A program made the translations under genes and the position numbers. This document shows, in pieces, positions 42,732 through 50,896 of a stretch of 64,000 nt of DNA. The DNA is from Streptomyces dengpaensis (GTDB lineage: Bacteria > Actinomycetota > Actinomycetes > Streptomycetales > Streptomycetaceae): the NCBI RefSeq assembly GCF_002946835.1, contig NZ_CP026652.1:7688001-7752000 (forward strand). The letters run 5' to 3'. Under the pieces are notes generated by a model, which saw only the letters and a program-made list of their open reading frames with translations, was not told the origin of the DNA and ran no database searches. How positions within the stretch are numbered: position 1 is the stretch's first letter; every line of letters begins with the position of its first letter.

Positions 42732-43026
42732 GATGCGACTCGCTTCCGTCGACGGCGGCTCGGCTCGCGCGTGGTTCCGACGGGGGCGTCCACGCGGCAA
42801 GGTCGCAGCCTAATAGCCCCGCTGTGCGATGGACCCGGTCGTACGCGGGGCAACCGGGGCACCCTGGCAGGGGAGTCCCGCGTCGGGGCGCCGGGACGCG
42901 TCACTCTGGGGTGGGCGAGTCCCCTTGCGGTTGACCGGGCGGGGGCCCTTGCCACGTGCTGGGCCGGCGTCTAGTCATGTCTCTGTTCTGCAAGGAGTTG
43001 TTCCGATCGCCCCGGAGAGGTGCCGC

Positions 43027-44055
43027 ATGCCCACCGAACCCGCGCCCGAGGTCCTCGCCCTTATCGACACCATCAGAGGCCATTTCCCGGACCTCGGGGG
43101 CACCGTCACCGACGCGGCCGAGGCCCGCCGCATCCTCGCCGCCGCGCCCGCGTGGCCCTTCGCCCCGCCGGCTGTGGGCTGCGTCGAGGACCGCGCGGTA
43201 CCGGGGCCGGAAGGGGCGCCGGAGATTCCCGTACGCGTCTATCTGCCCGCGCCGGCTCCGCCATCCGGGCCCTGCCCCACGGTCGTCTTCTTTCACGGTG
43301 GCGGATGGGTCATCGGCGGGCTGGACACGTACGACCCCATCGCGCGTGCCCTGTGCCGGGACGCCGGCGCGGCCGTCGTGTCGGTCGACTACCGGCTCGC
43401 GCCGGAGGCGCGCTTCCCCGCGGCAGTCGACGACGCGTACGCCGCGCTGTGCTGGGCCGCGGAGCACATCGGCGAACTGGGCGGGGATCCGGGCGCGTTG
43501 GTGGTAGCGGGCGACAGCGCGGGCGGGAACCTCGCGGCCGTCGCGGCGCTGATCGCCCGCGACCGGGGCGGCCCGGCGCTCGCGCTCCAGGTGCTTGTCT
43601 ACCCGGCCACCGACGTACGGCCGCGGGGCGGAGCGTCCGGCCGGGACGGCGCGGCCGGCCGGAGCGACTCCCCAGACCGCTTTTCCGGCGTGGGGCACTT
43701 CCTCACTCCGGCCCACGGCCGCTGGTTCATCGATCAGTACTTCGGACCTGACGGCGACCGGTTCCACCCGTACGCCTCGCCTCTGGTGGCCGATCTCCAT
43801 GGTCTGCCGCCCGCCCACGTGGTCACCGCGGGCTTCGATCTGCTCCGCGAGGAGGGCCGCGCCTACGCCGCGAAGCTGCGGACGTCCGGTGTGCGGGTCA
43901 CGGAGAACCACTATCCGGGCATGTTCCACGGCTTCTTCGGCTACCCCGAGCTTCTCACGGATGCCCGCGCCGCCCAGGGGCGCGTGGCGGAAGTAGTGGC
44001 CTCCACCGTGTCCGGCAGGAAAAAGAGCGGTGAAGGTGGGGGTAGCGCAGGATAA
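43027..44055 (+). CDS. alpha/beta hydrolase, hormone-sensitive-lipase type esterase
   Basis: A 342-residue esterase. The oxyanion motif is VVFFHGGGWVIGG (HGGG at 90-93), the nucleophile is Ser164 in AGDSAGGNLA, the acid is in TAGFDLLREEG (Asp) and the catalytic His is in GMFHGFFGYPE. YRLAPEARFPAAVDDAYAAL is a family hallmark. It acts on short-chain esters; the physiological substrate is unknown. A Gly/Ser-rich insertion (GGASGRDGAAGRSDSPDR) near residue 205 is not usual. ATG 43027 has ggagagg at 7 bases. Confidence 0.9.
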   Translation: MPTEPAPEVLALIDTIRGHFPDLGGTVTDAAEARRILAAAPAWPFAPPAVGCVEDRAVPGPEGAPEIPVRVYLPAPAPPSGPCPTVVFFHGGGWVIGGLDTYDPIARALCRDAGAAVVSVDYRLAPEARFPAAVDDAYAALCWAAEHIGELGGDPGALVVAGDSAGGNLAAVAALIARDRGGPALALQVLVYPATDVRPRGGASGRDGAAGRSDSPDRFSGVGHFLTPAHGRWFIDQYFGPDGDRFHPYASPLVADLHGLPPAHVVTAGFDLLREEGRAYAAKLRTSGVRVTENHYPGMFHGFFGYPELLTDARAAQGRVAEVVASTVSGRKKSGEGGGSAG

Positions 44056-44081
44056 TTTCCCGAGCCTCCTCTTGCGAGAAG

Positions 44082-44118
44082 GAACCTCGCATACATACGG
44101 TGTCCATACGCGAGGTTC
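44082..44118. promoter_or_regulatory. inverted repeat upstream of the DUF6421 operon
   Basis: gaacctcgc (44082-44090) and gcgaggttc (44110-44118) are perfect 9-base arms around a 19-base, less GC-rich centre (atacatacggtgtccatac), 18 bases before the DUF6421 start codon. It may be an operator or a leader hairpin. Confidence 0.5.
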
Positions 44119-44136
44119 TCCCGTGGAGGATGGGAC

Positions 44137-45534
44137 ATGACGGAAATTCTTGAGCAGGTGGGTTCGGAGGAACGGGTTCCTCCCGTGGCCAGGGTGGTGG
44201 AGCACCCGGCATGGCCTGTGCTCAAGGGTGCCGTGGAGGAGATCCGGCCCTGGCAGTCCAAGGACGGCTCCATCGACTTCGAGGCGGAGGTCGCCCCGGA
44301 CGTCTCCGACGCCGAGCTGGCCGTACGGCGTGCCATAGACGCGATCGAGCAGCTCGCCCCGCTGCTGCCGCACGACGCCGCCTACCACGAGGCGCTCGTG
44401 AAGGACCTGCGGCGCTGGGCCGACGGCGGCTTCCAGGTGCCGGATTTCCTCGACTCGCTGCTGGCCTTCCAGCCCGCCGCGCACCGCGAGGACGGCCTCC
44501 AGCACCTGGTGGTCTTCCCGATGTACACGCAGAACGGCAATCCGGACCGCAACTTCGAAGCGGTGGTGCTGCGCATGGTGTGGCCGGACTGGCTGGCCGA
44601 ACTGGAGCGCACCCGTTACGACAACCCGCTCTTTTGCGGCATCACTTTCGAGGACTTCACCGCGGGCTACGACACCAATGCGGCCGTCCTCTTCCCGGAG
44701 ACCATAGCCGTGCGCGAGGCGCCCGAGCGCTTCTCCTGGGGCGGCATCTTCTGCGACCGCGAGGCCGCCCGCTTCCGCGCCGTCACCGCAGCCGCCGTGG
44801 ACATCCTGGGCCTGGAGCTGCCCGAGGACATCGCCGCCATGGTCCACGACCAGCAGCGCTGCGAGCAGGCCTTCGTGCTCTGGGACATGGTCCACGACCG
44901 CACCCACAGCCACGGCGATCTGCCCTTCGACCCGTTCATGATCAAGCAGCGCCAGCCGTTCTGGATGTACGGCCTCGAAGAACTGCGCTGCGACCTCACC
45001 GCCTTCAAGGAGGCCGTGAAGCTGGAGGCCGACGGCTTCCCGCAGGGCCGTGACGTGCAGTACGCGGTGCTCTTCGACCGCATGTTCCGCTTCCCGATCA
45101 CCGGCGAGCGCGTCCGCAACTACGACGGCCTCGGCGGCCAGCTGCTCTTCGCGTACCTGCACCAGCACGACGTCGTCCGCTGGACCGACAACACGCTGCA
45201 CATCGACTGGCAGCGCGCCCCGCAGGTCACCAACCAGCTGTGCGCCGAGATCGAGGACCTCTACCGGGCCGGCATCGACCGCCCCAAGCTCGTCCACTGG
45301 TTCAAGGCGTACGAGCTGGTCTCCACCTACCTCGCCCCGCACCCCGGCTCCCACTGGGCCAAGGGTCCGGACGCCCTCGATCTGACCCAGCCCCCGCGTA
45401 AGCTCGTGGACGACGTGCTTCCGGACGAGTTTCCGCTGAGCATGTTCTATGAGGCGCTCTCGAAGAAGCTGAAGAACGTGATCGCCTCCACCAAGGGCAT
45501 CACGGCGGCGAGCGCCGAGCGGGCCGCCGCATGA
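44137..45534 (+). CDS. DUF6421 family protein
   Basis: A 465-residue cytoplasmic protein of unknown function conserved in streptomycetes. It is rich in His, Asp and Glu in the middle (LWDMVHDRTHSHGDLPFDPF, YLHQHDVVRWTDNTLHIDWQ), an arrangement that could bind a metal, though no known enzyme signature is present. The ribosome binding site gtggaggatgggac precedes the ATG. It is the first of three genes on the same strand (SDR and threonine-aldolase-like enzyme follow closely), a conserved-looking set as far as I recall. Confidence 0.82.
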   Translation: MTEILEQVGSEERVPPVARVVEHPAWPVLKGAVEEIRPWQSKDGSIDFEAEVAPDVSDAELAVRRAIDAIEQLAPLLPHDAAYHEALVKDLRRWADGGFQVPDFLDSLLAFQPAAHREDGLQHLVVFPMYTQNGNPDRNFEAVVLRMVWPDWLAELERTRYDNPLFCGITFEDFTAGYDTNAAVLFPETIAVREAPERFSWGGIFCDREAARFRAVTAAAVDILGLELPEDIAAMVHDQQRCEQAFVLWDMVHDRTHSHGDLPFDPFMIKQRQPFWMYGLEELRCDLTAFKEAVKLEADGFPQGRDVQYAVLFDRMFRFPITGERVRNYDGLGGQLLFAYLHQHDVVRWTDNTLHIDWQRAPQVTNQLCAEIEDLYRAGIDRPKLVHWFKAYELVSTYLAPHPGSHWAKGPDALDLTQPPRKLVDDVLPDEFPLSMFYEALSKKLKNVIASTKGITAASAERAAA

Positions 45535-45575
45535 GCGCCCGTGGCACCCAGGACACGGCTCAGGAGGCGAAGATC

Positions 45576-46331
45576 ATGGGGAACGGGGCTCTCAGCGGTG
45601 CGGTGATCGCGGTGGCGGGCGCGGGCGGACCCGCGGGCAGGGCGGCACTGCTGCGGCTCGCCGAAGCGGGCGCGATCGTCGTCGGCGCGGACAACGACCC
45701 GGAGAGGCTGGCGGAGGCCGTGGACGCGGCCAGCTACGCGCACGGCGGCGCCACCGTCGTCGGGGACACGGTCGACCTGCTCGACCTGAATTCGACCCGT
45801 GAGTGGGCCTCGCGCATCGAGAAGGACTTCGGCAAGGTCGACGGTCTCGTCCACCTCGTCGGCGGCTGGCGCGGCAGCGAGACCTTCACCAAGACGGTTC
45901 TCGACGACTGGGACCTGCTCGAACTGCTGCTCATCCGCACCGTGCAGCACACCTCCCTCGCCTTCCACGAGGCGCTGCAGCGCAGCGAGCGCGGCCGGTA
46001 CGTCCTGATCAGCGCCGCCGGCGCGAGCAAGCCCACGGCGGGCAACGCGGCGTACGCCGCCGCCAAGGCCGCCGCCGAGGCGTGGACGCTGGCCATGGCC
46101 GACTACTTCAACAAGGCCGGGATCGCCGAGGGCGCTGAGGGCCCGACGTCGGCGGCTGCGATCCTGGTGGTGAAGGCGTTGGTCCACGACGCGATGCGCG
46201 CCGAACGGCCCAACGCGAAGTTCGCGGGCTTCACGGACGTCAAGGACCTGGCCGAGGCCATCGCCGGCGTCTGGGAGAAGCCCGCCGCCGAAGTGAACGG
46301 AAACCGTCTGTGGCTGACCGAGAAGCCGTGA
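45576..46331 (+). CDS. SDR family NAD(P)-dependent oxidoreductase
   Basis: About 251 residues. Rossmann motif AVIAVAGAGGPAGRAALLRL (a GxxGxxG variant), then GLVHLVGGW at the NNAG position, a Ser in YVLISAAGASKP and the YxxxK motif AAYAAAKAAAEAWTLAMADY. So the catalytic Ser-Tyr-Lys set is complete. The ATG at 45576 has caggaggcgaagatc before it; an alternative ATG at 45531 overlaps the DUF6421 stop (ATGA) but has no ribosome binding site. The substrate is unknown. Confidence 0.87.
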   Translation: MGNGALSGAVIAVAGAGGPAGRAALLRLAEAGAIVVGADNDPERLAEAVDAASYAHGGATVVGDTVDLLDLNSTREWASRIEKDFGKVDGLVHLVGGWRGSETFTKTVLDDWDLLELLLIRTVQHTSLAFHEALQRSERGRYVLISAAGASKPTAGNAAYAAAKAAAEAWTLAMADYFNKAGIAEGAEGPTSAAAILVVKALVHDAMRAERPNAKFAGFTDVKDLAEAIAGVWEKPAAEVNGNRLWLTEKP

Positions 46332-47401
46332 ACCCCCCGAAGACCGACGCGCGTCGTCATCACGACCCGGAGGTCCGCGGTTTCGCCAGTGACAACTACG
46401 CCGGAGCCCACCCGGAGGTGCTCGCCGCCCTGGCGCTGGCCAACGGCGGCCATCAGGTCGCGTACGGGGAGGACGCGTACACCGAGAACCTCCAGCGGAT
46501 CATCCGCAGCCACTTCGGTGCCACGGCCGAGGCCTTCCCGGTCTTCAACGGCACCGGCGCGAACGTGGTCGCCCTCCAGGCGGTCACCGACCGCTGGGGC
46601 GCGGTGATCTGCGCGGAGAGCGCGCACATCAACGTCGACGAGGGCGGCGCCCCCGAGCGCATGGGCGGCCTCAAGCTGCTCACCGTGCCCACACCCGACG
46701 GCAAGCTCACCCCCGAGCTGATCGACCGGCAGGCGTACGGCTGGGACGACGAGCACCGCGCGATGCCGCAGGTCGTCTCGATCGCCCAGAACACCGAACT
46801 CGGCACCGTCTACACGCCCGGTGAGATCCGCGCGATCTGCGACCACGCCCACGCGTACGGCATGAAGGTGCACCTCGACGGCGCCCGGATAGCCAACGCG
46901 GCCGCCTCCCTGGATGTCCCGATGCGGACGTTCACCAACGCGGTCGGCGTCGACATCCTGAGCCTGGGCGGCACGAAGAACGGCGCGCTGTTCGGCGAGG
47001 CCGTCGTCGTCCTCAACCAGGACGCCGTCAGCCACATGAAGCATCTGCGCAAGCTGTCGATGCAGCTCGCCTCCAAGATGCGCTTCGTCTCCGTACAGCT
47101 GGAGGCGCTGCTCGCCAAGGATCTGTGGCTGCGCAACGCCCGCCACGCCAACGAGATGGCCCAGCGCCTCGCGGAGGGCGTGCGCGCGGTGCACGGCGTG
47201 GAGATCCTCTACCCGGTCCAGGCCAACGCGGTCTTCGCCCGCCTGCCGCACGACGTGAGCGAGCGCCTGCAGAAGCGCTATCGCTTCTACTTCTGGGACG
47301 AGGCCGTGGGCGACGTCCGCTGGATGTGCGCCTTCGACACCACCGCGGAGGACGTCGACGGGTTCGTGGCGGCACTCAAGGAGGAGATGGCCCGCCAGTA
47401 G
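46328..47401 (+). CDS. low-specificity threonine aldolase / beta-eliminating lyase (PLP)
   Basis: A PLP enzyme of fold type I, about 357 residues, splitting L-threonine or L-allo-threonine to glycine and acetaldehyde in the typical case. It has GFASDNYAGAHPEVLAAL, the VFNGTGANVVALQAVTDRWG cofactor region, KVHLDGARIANAAASL with the cofactor Asp, and the Schiff-base Lys in SLGGTKNGALFGEAVV. GTG 46328 overlaps the SDR stop (GTGA); GTG 46310 is also possible. A short hairpin follows. Confidence 0.9.
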   Translation: MNPPKTDARRHHDPEVRGFASDNYAGAHPEVLAALALANGGHQVAYGEDAYTENLQRIIRSHFGATAEAFPVFNGTGANVVALQAVTDRWGAVICAESAHINVDEGGAPERMGGLKLLTVPTPDGKLTPELIDRQAYGWDDEHRAMPQVVSIAQNTELGTVYTPGEIRAICDHAHAYGMKVHLDGARIANAAASLDVPMRTFTNAVGVDILSLGGTKNGALFGEAVVVLNQDAVSHMKHLRKLSMQLASKMRFVSVQLEALLAKDLWLRNARHANEMAQRLAEGVRAVHGVEILYPVQANAVFARLPHDVSERLQKRYRFYFWDEAVGDVRWMCAFDTTAEDVDGFVAALKEEMARQ

Positions 47402-47419
47402 GCCAGGGGCTTCCTTGGC
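47402..47419 (+). terminator. short hairpin after the threonine aldolase gene
   Basis: gccaggg, loop gctt, ccttggc: seven base pairs with one G-T, directly after the stop codon. Confidence 0.45.
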
Positions 47420-47429
47420 GCCACCTAGC

Positions 47430-47495
47430 GCATAGGTATGCGGTCGCCTGAAAAGTCATTGAGTCTCGCTGATCGCATTCCTATGCTCTCCGGGC
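47430..47495 (+). promoter_or_regulatory. promoter with two operators, probably giving a leaderless mRNA
   Basis: The -35 ttgagt (47459-47464) and -10 tatgct (47482-47487) are 17 bases apart; the -10 ends 8 bases before the ATG at 47496, so transcription should begin at or very near the start codon. Two related elements flank it: gcata-gg-tatgc (47430-47441), a perfect palindrome, and gcattcctatgc (47475-47486), which overlaps the -10. Together they also form a 13-base inverted repeat with one mismatch. Confidence 0.65.
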
Positions 47496-48068
47496 ATGGA
47501 GCTGATCCAGAACGCCACCGATCTGTCCGCTTACTTGGCCGCCGATGAGGTAGTCGACCACCATCATGCGGTGGTACACGAGACGGCCGCGCGTCTCGCC
47601 AAGGGGGCGGCCGACTCGTATGCCTATGCGCGGGCGGCGTTCGAGTTCGTGCGCGACACCATTCCGCACTCGCAGGACTCCGGAGATCTGCGCGTCACCT
47701 GGCGCGCCTCCGACGTGCTGGAGCAGCGCACCGGCATCTGCTACGCCAAGGCGCATGCCCTGGCCGCGCTGCTGCGGGCCGAGGACATCCCGACGGCGTT
47801 CTGCTATCAGAAGTTCGACGAGGTGCACGGGCTCGTCGCCGTACGGTTCAACGGCGCTTGGCATCGGCAGGACCCCCGTGGCAACAAGCCGGGAGTGGAC
47901 GCGCAGTTCTCGCTCGACGGTGAGCGGCTGGCCTTCACGCCCGATCCCGAGTCCAATGAGCTGGACTACCCAGTGCTGTACGCTGAACCGCACCCGGTCG
48001 TGCTGAGCGCCCTGAAGGCCGCCCCCGACCGGCCGTACCTCTGGAAAACGCTCCCCACCGCACTCTGA
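47496..48068 (+). CDS. transglutaminase-like cysteine protease-fold protein
   Basis: A 190-residue protein with the catalytic triad of the transglutaminase-like superfamily: Cys82 in RTGICYAKAHALAALLRAED, His111 in FDEVHGLVAVRF and Asp126 in WHRQDPRG. The family includes proteases, amidases and cross-linking enzymes; here it is a compact stand-alone cytoplasmic domain. There is no ribosome binding site before the ATG, consistent with a leaderless message. The B3/B4 gene follows after 8 bases, so the two are co-expressed. Confidence 0.87.
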   Translation: MELIQNATDLSAYLAADEVVDHHHAVVHETAARLAKGAADSYAYARAAFEFVRDTIPHSQDSGDLRVTWRASDVLEQRTGICYAKAHALAALLRAEDIPTAFCYQKFDEVHGLVAVRFNGAWHRQDPRGNKPGVDAQFSLDGERLAFTPDPESNELDYPVLYAEPHPVVLSALKAAPDRPYLWKTLPTAL

Positions 48069-48076
48069 GGCAGCCC

Positions 48077-48769
48077 ATGACTCTCACGCTCACCGTTTCC
48101 GACGAGGTGCGCGCCCTCGCACCCGGTTTCACCCACCTCGCCGTCGAGGCGCACGGACTGGTCAACGGGCCGAGCACGGAGGGGACTTCGGCGCTGCTCG
48201 ACGACGCGGCGCGACGGCTGGCCGTACGACTGGACGGCCGCGCCCCGCACGAGGACCCGCACATGACAGCCTGGCGGGAGGTGTACACGGCGTTCGGCTC
48301 CAAGCCGTCGCGCACCCGCAACTCCGCGGAGGCGCTGGCCAAGCGTGCCCTCTCGGACGCCGGACTGCCCCGGATCAATGTCCTCGTGGACGTCTACAAC
48401 GCGATCAGCGTCGCCCATCTGATCCCGGTCGGCGGTGAGGACACCGGCCACATCCAGGGCGGGATGCGGCTCGTACGCGCCAGGGGCGACGAGGACTTCG
48501 TGACCGTCGCGGGCGGCGAGGAGGTCGTCGAGCACCCCGACGCGGGCGAGGTGGTGTGGCGCGACGACGCGGGCGTGACCTGCCGGCGCTGGAACTGGCG
48601 CCAGGGCCCGCGCACACGGCTCACCGAGGAGTCCGCCTCCGCGGTCTTCCTCCTGGAGAGCCTGGCGCCGATGCCGGTCGCCGACGTCGAGGCGGCGGGC
48701 GCCGAACTCGCCGAGCTGCTGGAGAAGTTCAGCCCCGGGGCGCAGATCACCGTCCACGCCCCGGAGTGA
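48077..48769 (+). CDS. B3/B4 tRNA-binding domain protein
   Basis: A 230-residue stand-alone B3/B4 domain, the editing-site fold of phenylalanyl-tRNA synthetase beta: TAWREVYTAFGSKPSRTRNS, LPRINVLVDVYNAISVAHLI, PVGGEDTGHIQGGMRLVRAR and VVWRDDAGVTCRRWNWRQGP. Such proteins may clear mischarged tRNA or act on aminoacyl conjugates; the function is not proven. It probably shares the promoter of the transglutaminase-like gene. Its last codons are part of a 32-base repeat. Confidence 0.88.
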   Translation: MTLTLTVSDEVRALAPGFTHLAVEAHGLVNGPSTEGTSALLDDAARRLAVRLDGRAPHEDPHMTAWREVYTAFGSKPSRTRNSAEALAKRALSDAGLPRINVLVDVYNAISVAHLIPVGGEDTGHIQGGMRLVRARGDEDFVTVAGGEEVVEHPDAGEVVWRDDAGVTCRRWNWRQGPRTRLTEESASAVFLLESLAPMPVADVEAAGAELAELLEKFSPGAQITVHAPE

Positions 48770-48840
48770 CGCGTCGGCGGGCCGCGGTCTCCCCGGAGTG
48801 ACGCATCGGCGCGCCGCGGTCGCCCCGGGGTGACGATTCA
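48761..48840. repeat. 32-base tandem repeat spanning a stop codon
   Basis: Units 48761-48792 and 48793-48824 (ccggagtgacgc start) and a partial third from 48825 (ccggggtgacg). The first unit contains the TGA stop of the B3/B4 gene, so the end of the coding region has been duplicated. The period equals that of the array at 9608-9735, but the sequence differs. Confidence 0.75.
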
Positions 48841-48869
48841 CCACGCCCGCCCGCGGCGGACGGGACGAT

Positions 48870-49598
48870 TCAGCGGGCCTCGGCCGCGCGCACCTCTTCG
48901 GGGGTCGGTGCCGTGCCGCCGAGATGGGCGGGCATCCACCAGGTGTCGTCCGCGCCCTTGGGCCGTACGGGATAGGCGCGCTGCGCGGCCTCCAGGAGCT
49001 CCTGGACGCGCTCGCGCAGCCGGCGCGTGAGCGCACCCGCGTACTGGTCCTGCGAGGCCTCCACCTGCTCACCGACCCGGATGCTGATCGGAGTGTGGCT
49101 GCGCTTGAAGTTGCGCGGGTGCCCCTTGGTCCACAGCCGCTGGGTGCCCCATAGGGCCATCGGGATGAGCGGGACGCCGGCCTCCTGGGCCATGCGCGCG
49201 GCACCCGACTTGAAGCTCTTCAGGGTGAACGACTGCGAGATGGTGGCCTCCGGGAAGACGCCCACGATCTCGCCCGAACGCAGCGACTCCAGCGCGTGCT
49301 GGTACGCCGTCTCGCCCTGCTTGCGGTCGACCGGGATGTGCTTCATGCCGCGCATCAGCGGACCGGAGATCTTGTGCCGGAAGACCGACTCCTTCGCCAT
49401 GAAGCGCACCAGGCGCTTCTGCGGCAGGGCGGCCAGACCATCGAAGATGAAGTCCAGATAGCTGATGTGATTGCTCACCAGCACGGCGCCGCCCGAGCGC
49501 GGAATGTTCTCCGATCCCTGGCAGTCGATCTTGAGGTCCCACACCTTGAACAGCGTTTGGGCGAGGCCGACGACGGGACGGTAGACAAGCTCTGCCAT
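48870..49598 (-). CDS. lysophospholipid acyltransferase family protein (PlsC-like)
   Basis: A 242-residue acyltransferase that likely acylates lysophosphatidic acid or another glycerolipid at the membrane. The catalytic HxxxxD motif is VLVSNHISYLDFIFDGLA. The second motif is GEIVGVFPEATISQSF (FPEGT form, with Ala for Gly), and VPLIPMALWGTQRLWTKG is the downstream motif. The C-terminal 40 residues are Pro/Ala-rich. ATG 49598 has a weak gaaggg further upstream. Monocistronic. Confidence 0.9.
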   Translation of the reverse strand: MAELVYRPVVGLAQTLFKVWDLKIDCQGSENIPRSGGAVLVSNHISYLDFIFDGLAALPQKRLVRFMAKESVFRHKISGPLMRGMKHIPVDRKQGETAYQHALESLRSGEIVGVFPEATISQSFTLKSFKSGAARMAQEAGVPLIPMALWGTQRLWTKGHPRNFKRSHTPISIRVGEQVEASQDQYAGALTRRLRERVQELLEAAQRAYPVRPKGADDTWWMPAHLGGTAPTPEEVRAAEAR

Positions 49599-49784
49599 GG
49601 ACGGGGTGGACCCTTCTCTCTGCTCGGGAAGGGGTCTCCCGGCGGGAAAGTTACGCAGCCGTAGGTATACGGCAATGCGCAGATCGTGCCCGAAGAACGA
49701 ACGAGTAGCCAGTCCTGGTGCCACGGAACGGCGAGATCCTCGTCACGTCCGTCAAGTGATCCACCTCGGAGTTTTAATCGGCCT

Positions 49785-50201
49785 TTACTCCGCACGTACC
49801 GTCATGCGGCGTACGACCAGGTACATCTCGCACCCCAAGCAATACCCGAACGCCGCATTGAGGAACGCCGCCGCGAGCGCGCATCCGGTCGCCGCGAGCC
49901 CCAGCCACTGCGGCCCCGCCGTGTACCCGATCAGCGCCACGACCGCGAACGCGAGCCCCACCGCCTGCGCGAACCGCGGCGGTTCGGGCGCCTCGAACTC
50001 CGTGGGCGGCCCGATCCGGGGACGTACGGCCTTCTTGAACAGCCAGCCGTACGGGGAGCGCGCCACGCCGCCCGCGGTGCCCAGCGCGAAAGCCAGCGTC
50101 TGCCAGGCCAGCAGCCAGGCGCTCCCGGTGATCAGCACCAGCGCCAGCACGACCGTCGTCACGGCCGCACCGAACCGCGGCCCCCTCACATCGATGTCCA
50201 T
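49785..50201 (-). CDS. DUF4395 membrane protein
   Basis: A 138-residue protein with four hydrophobic helices (VTTVVLALVLITGSAWLLAW, AVGLAFAVVALIGYTAG and two more) and the Cys pair FGYCLGCEMYLVVRR. Typical DUF4395. It lies head to head with a thioredoxin-like gene, a pairing seen across actinobacteria, suggesting a joint role in thiol redox chemistry at the membrane. Confidence 0.87.
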   Translation of the reverse strand: MDIDVRGPRFGAAVTTVVLALVLITGSAWLLAWQTLAFALGTAGGVARSPYGWLFKKAVRPRIGPPTEFEAPEPPRFAQAVGLAFAVVALIGYTAGPQWLGLAATGCALAAAFLNAAFGYCLGCEMYLVVRRMTVRAE

Positions 50202-50261
50202 GAATCAAGCATTCCGCACGGTGCCGGATGCTGGGGGTCGGGAATCTTTGCGGTCTTGTGA

Positions 50262-50690
50262 ATGCTTGTGCAGGGGATGACCGGACTTGTGGTGTGCGTG
50301 GCCGTGCTCGTGCTGGCGAGTGCCTACGGAGTGCTGCATCGGCGGCGGAGCGGGAGGGTGAGAGTGCGCGGGCGCGACGGCGGAAAGCGGCTCGGCGCGG
50401 CGGAGTTGGGCGAGGGGCTCGGCGAACGGGCCACGCTCGTGCAGTTCTCGAGCGCCTTCTGCGCGCCCTGCCGGGCGACCCGGCGGGTGCTCACCGAGGT
50501 GGCCGACATGGTCCCCGGGGTGTCCCACGTGGAGATCGACGCCGAGGACCACCTGGACCTCGTCCGTGACCTCGGCATCCTCAAGACCCCGACCGTGCTC
50601 GTGCTCGACGCGGACGGGCGGATCATACGGCGGGCAACGGGGCAGCCCCGCAAGGCGGATGTGATCGCGGCGCTGGGGGAGGCTGTCTGA
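50262..50690 (+). CDS. thioredoxin-fold protein with N-terminal membrane anchor
   Basis: A 142-residue protein. One N-terminal membrane helix (GLVVCVAVLVLASAYGVL) is followed by a thioredoxin domain with active-site Cys67 and Cys70 in FSSAFCAPCRATRRVL and the cis-Pro in LGILKTPTVLVLDADG. It is probably a thiol-disulfide reductase facing the side given by the anchor. ATG 50262 gives five extra residues; ATG 50277 is equally possible. Divergent from DUF4395 with 60 bases between. Confidence 0.85.
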   Translation: MLVQGMTGLVVCVAVLVLASAYGVLHRRRSGRVRVRGRDGGKRLGAAELGEGLGERATLVQFSSAFCAPCRATRRVLTEVADMVPGVSHVEIDAEDHLDLVRDLGILKTPTVLVLDADGRIIRRATGQPRKADVIAALGEAV

Positions 50691-50771
50691 CGCGTGGCGA
50701 TCATGGTGAGGGATCTCCCAGATGCCGGAACACGCTTGACTGCACGCGCCACCTATCGTCAGCCTGACCCT

Positions 50772-50852
50772 ATGCCCCCGGAACTCCTTCTCTTCGAGCG
50801 TGTCCACGTGGACCTCGCCCGCACCGCGAGTGCGCGCTGTCCGGGCTGTTGA
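50772..50852 (+). CDS. 26-residue putative leader peptide (cysteine-type attenuator)
   Basis: The short frame encodes MPPELLLFERVHVDLARTAS followed by ARCPGC. The HVDLxRxAS core and the two Cys at the end are the signature of the actinobacterial short leader peptides found before sulfur-related operons. In mycobacteria, Cys-rich leaders of this sort make downstream genes respond to cysteine supply. It ends 44 bases before the flavin reductase start. Assigned by pattern; the regulated signal is an inference. Confidence 0.75.
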   Translation: MPPELLLFERVHVDLARTASARCPGC

Positions 50853-50896
50853 GCACCCACGGACCCCGCTCGTCCCCCTCGCAGAAGGACAGCTCC

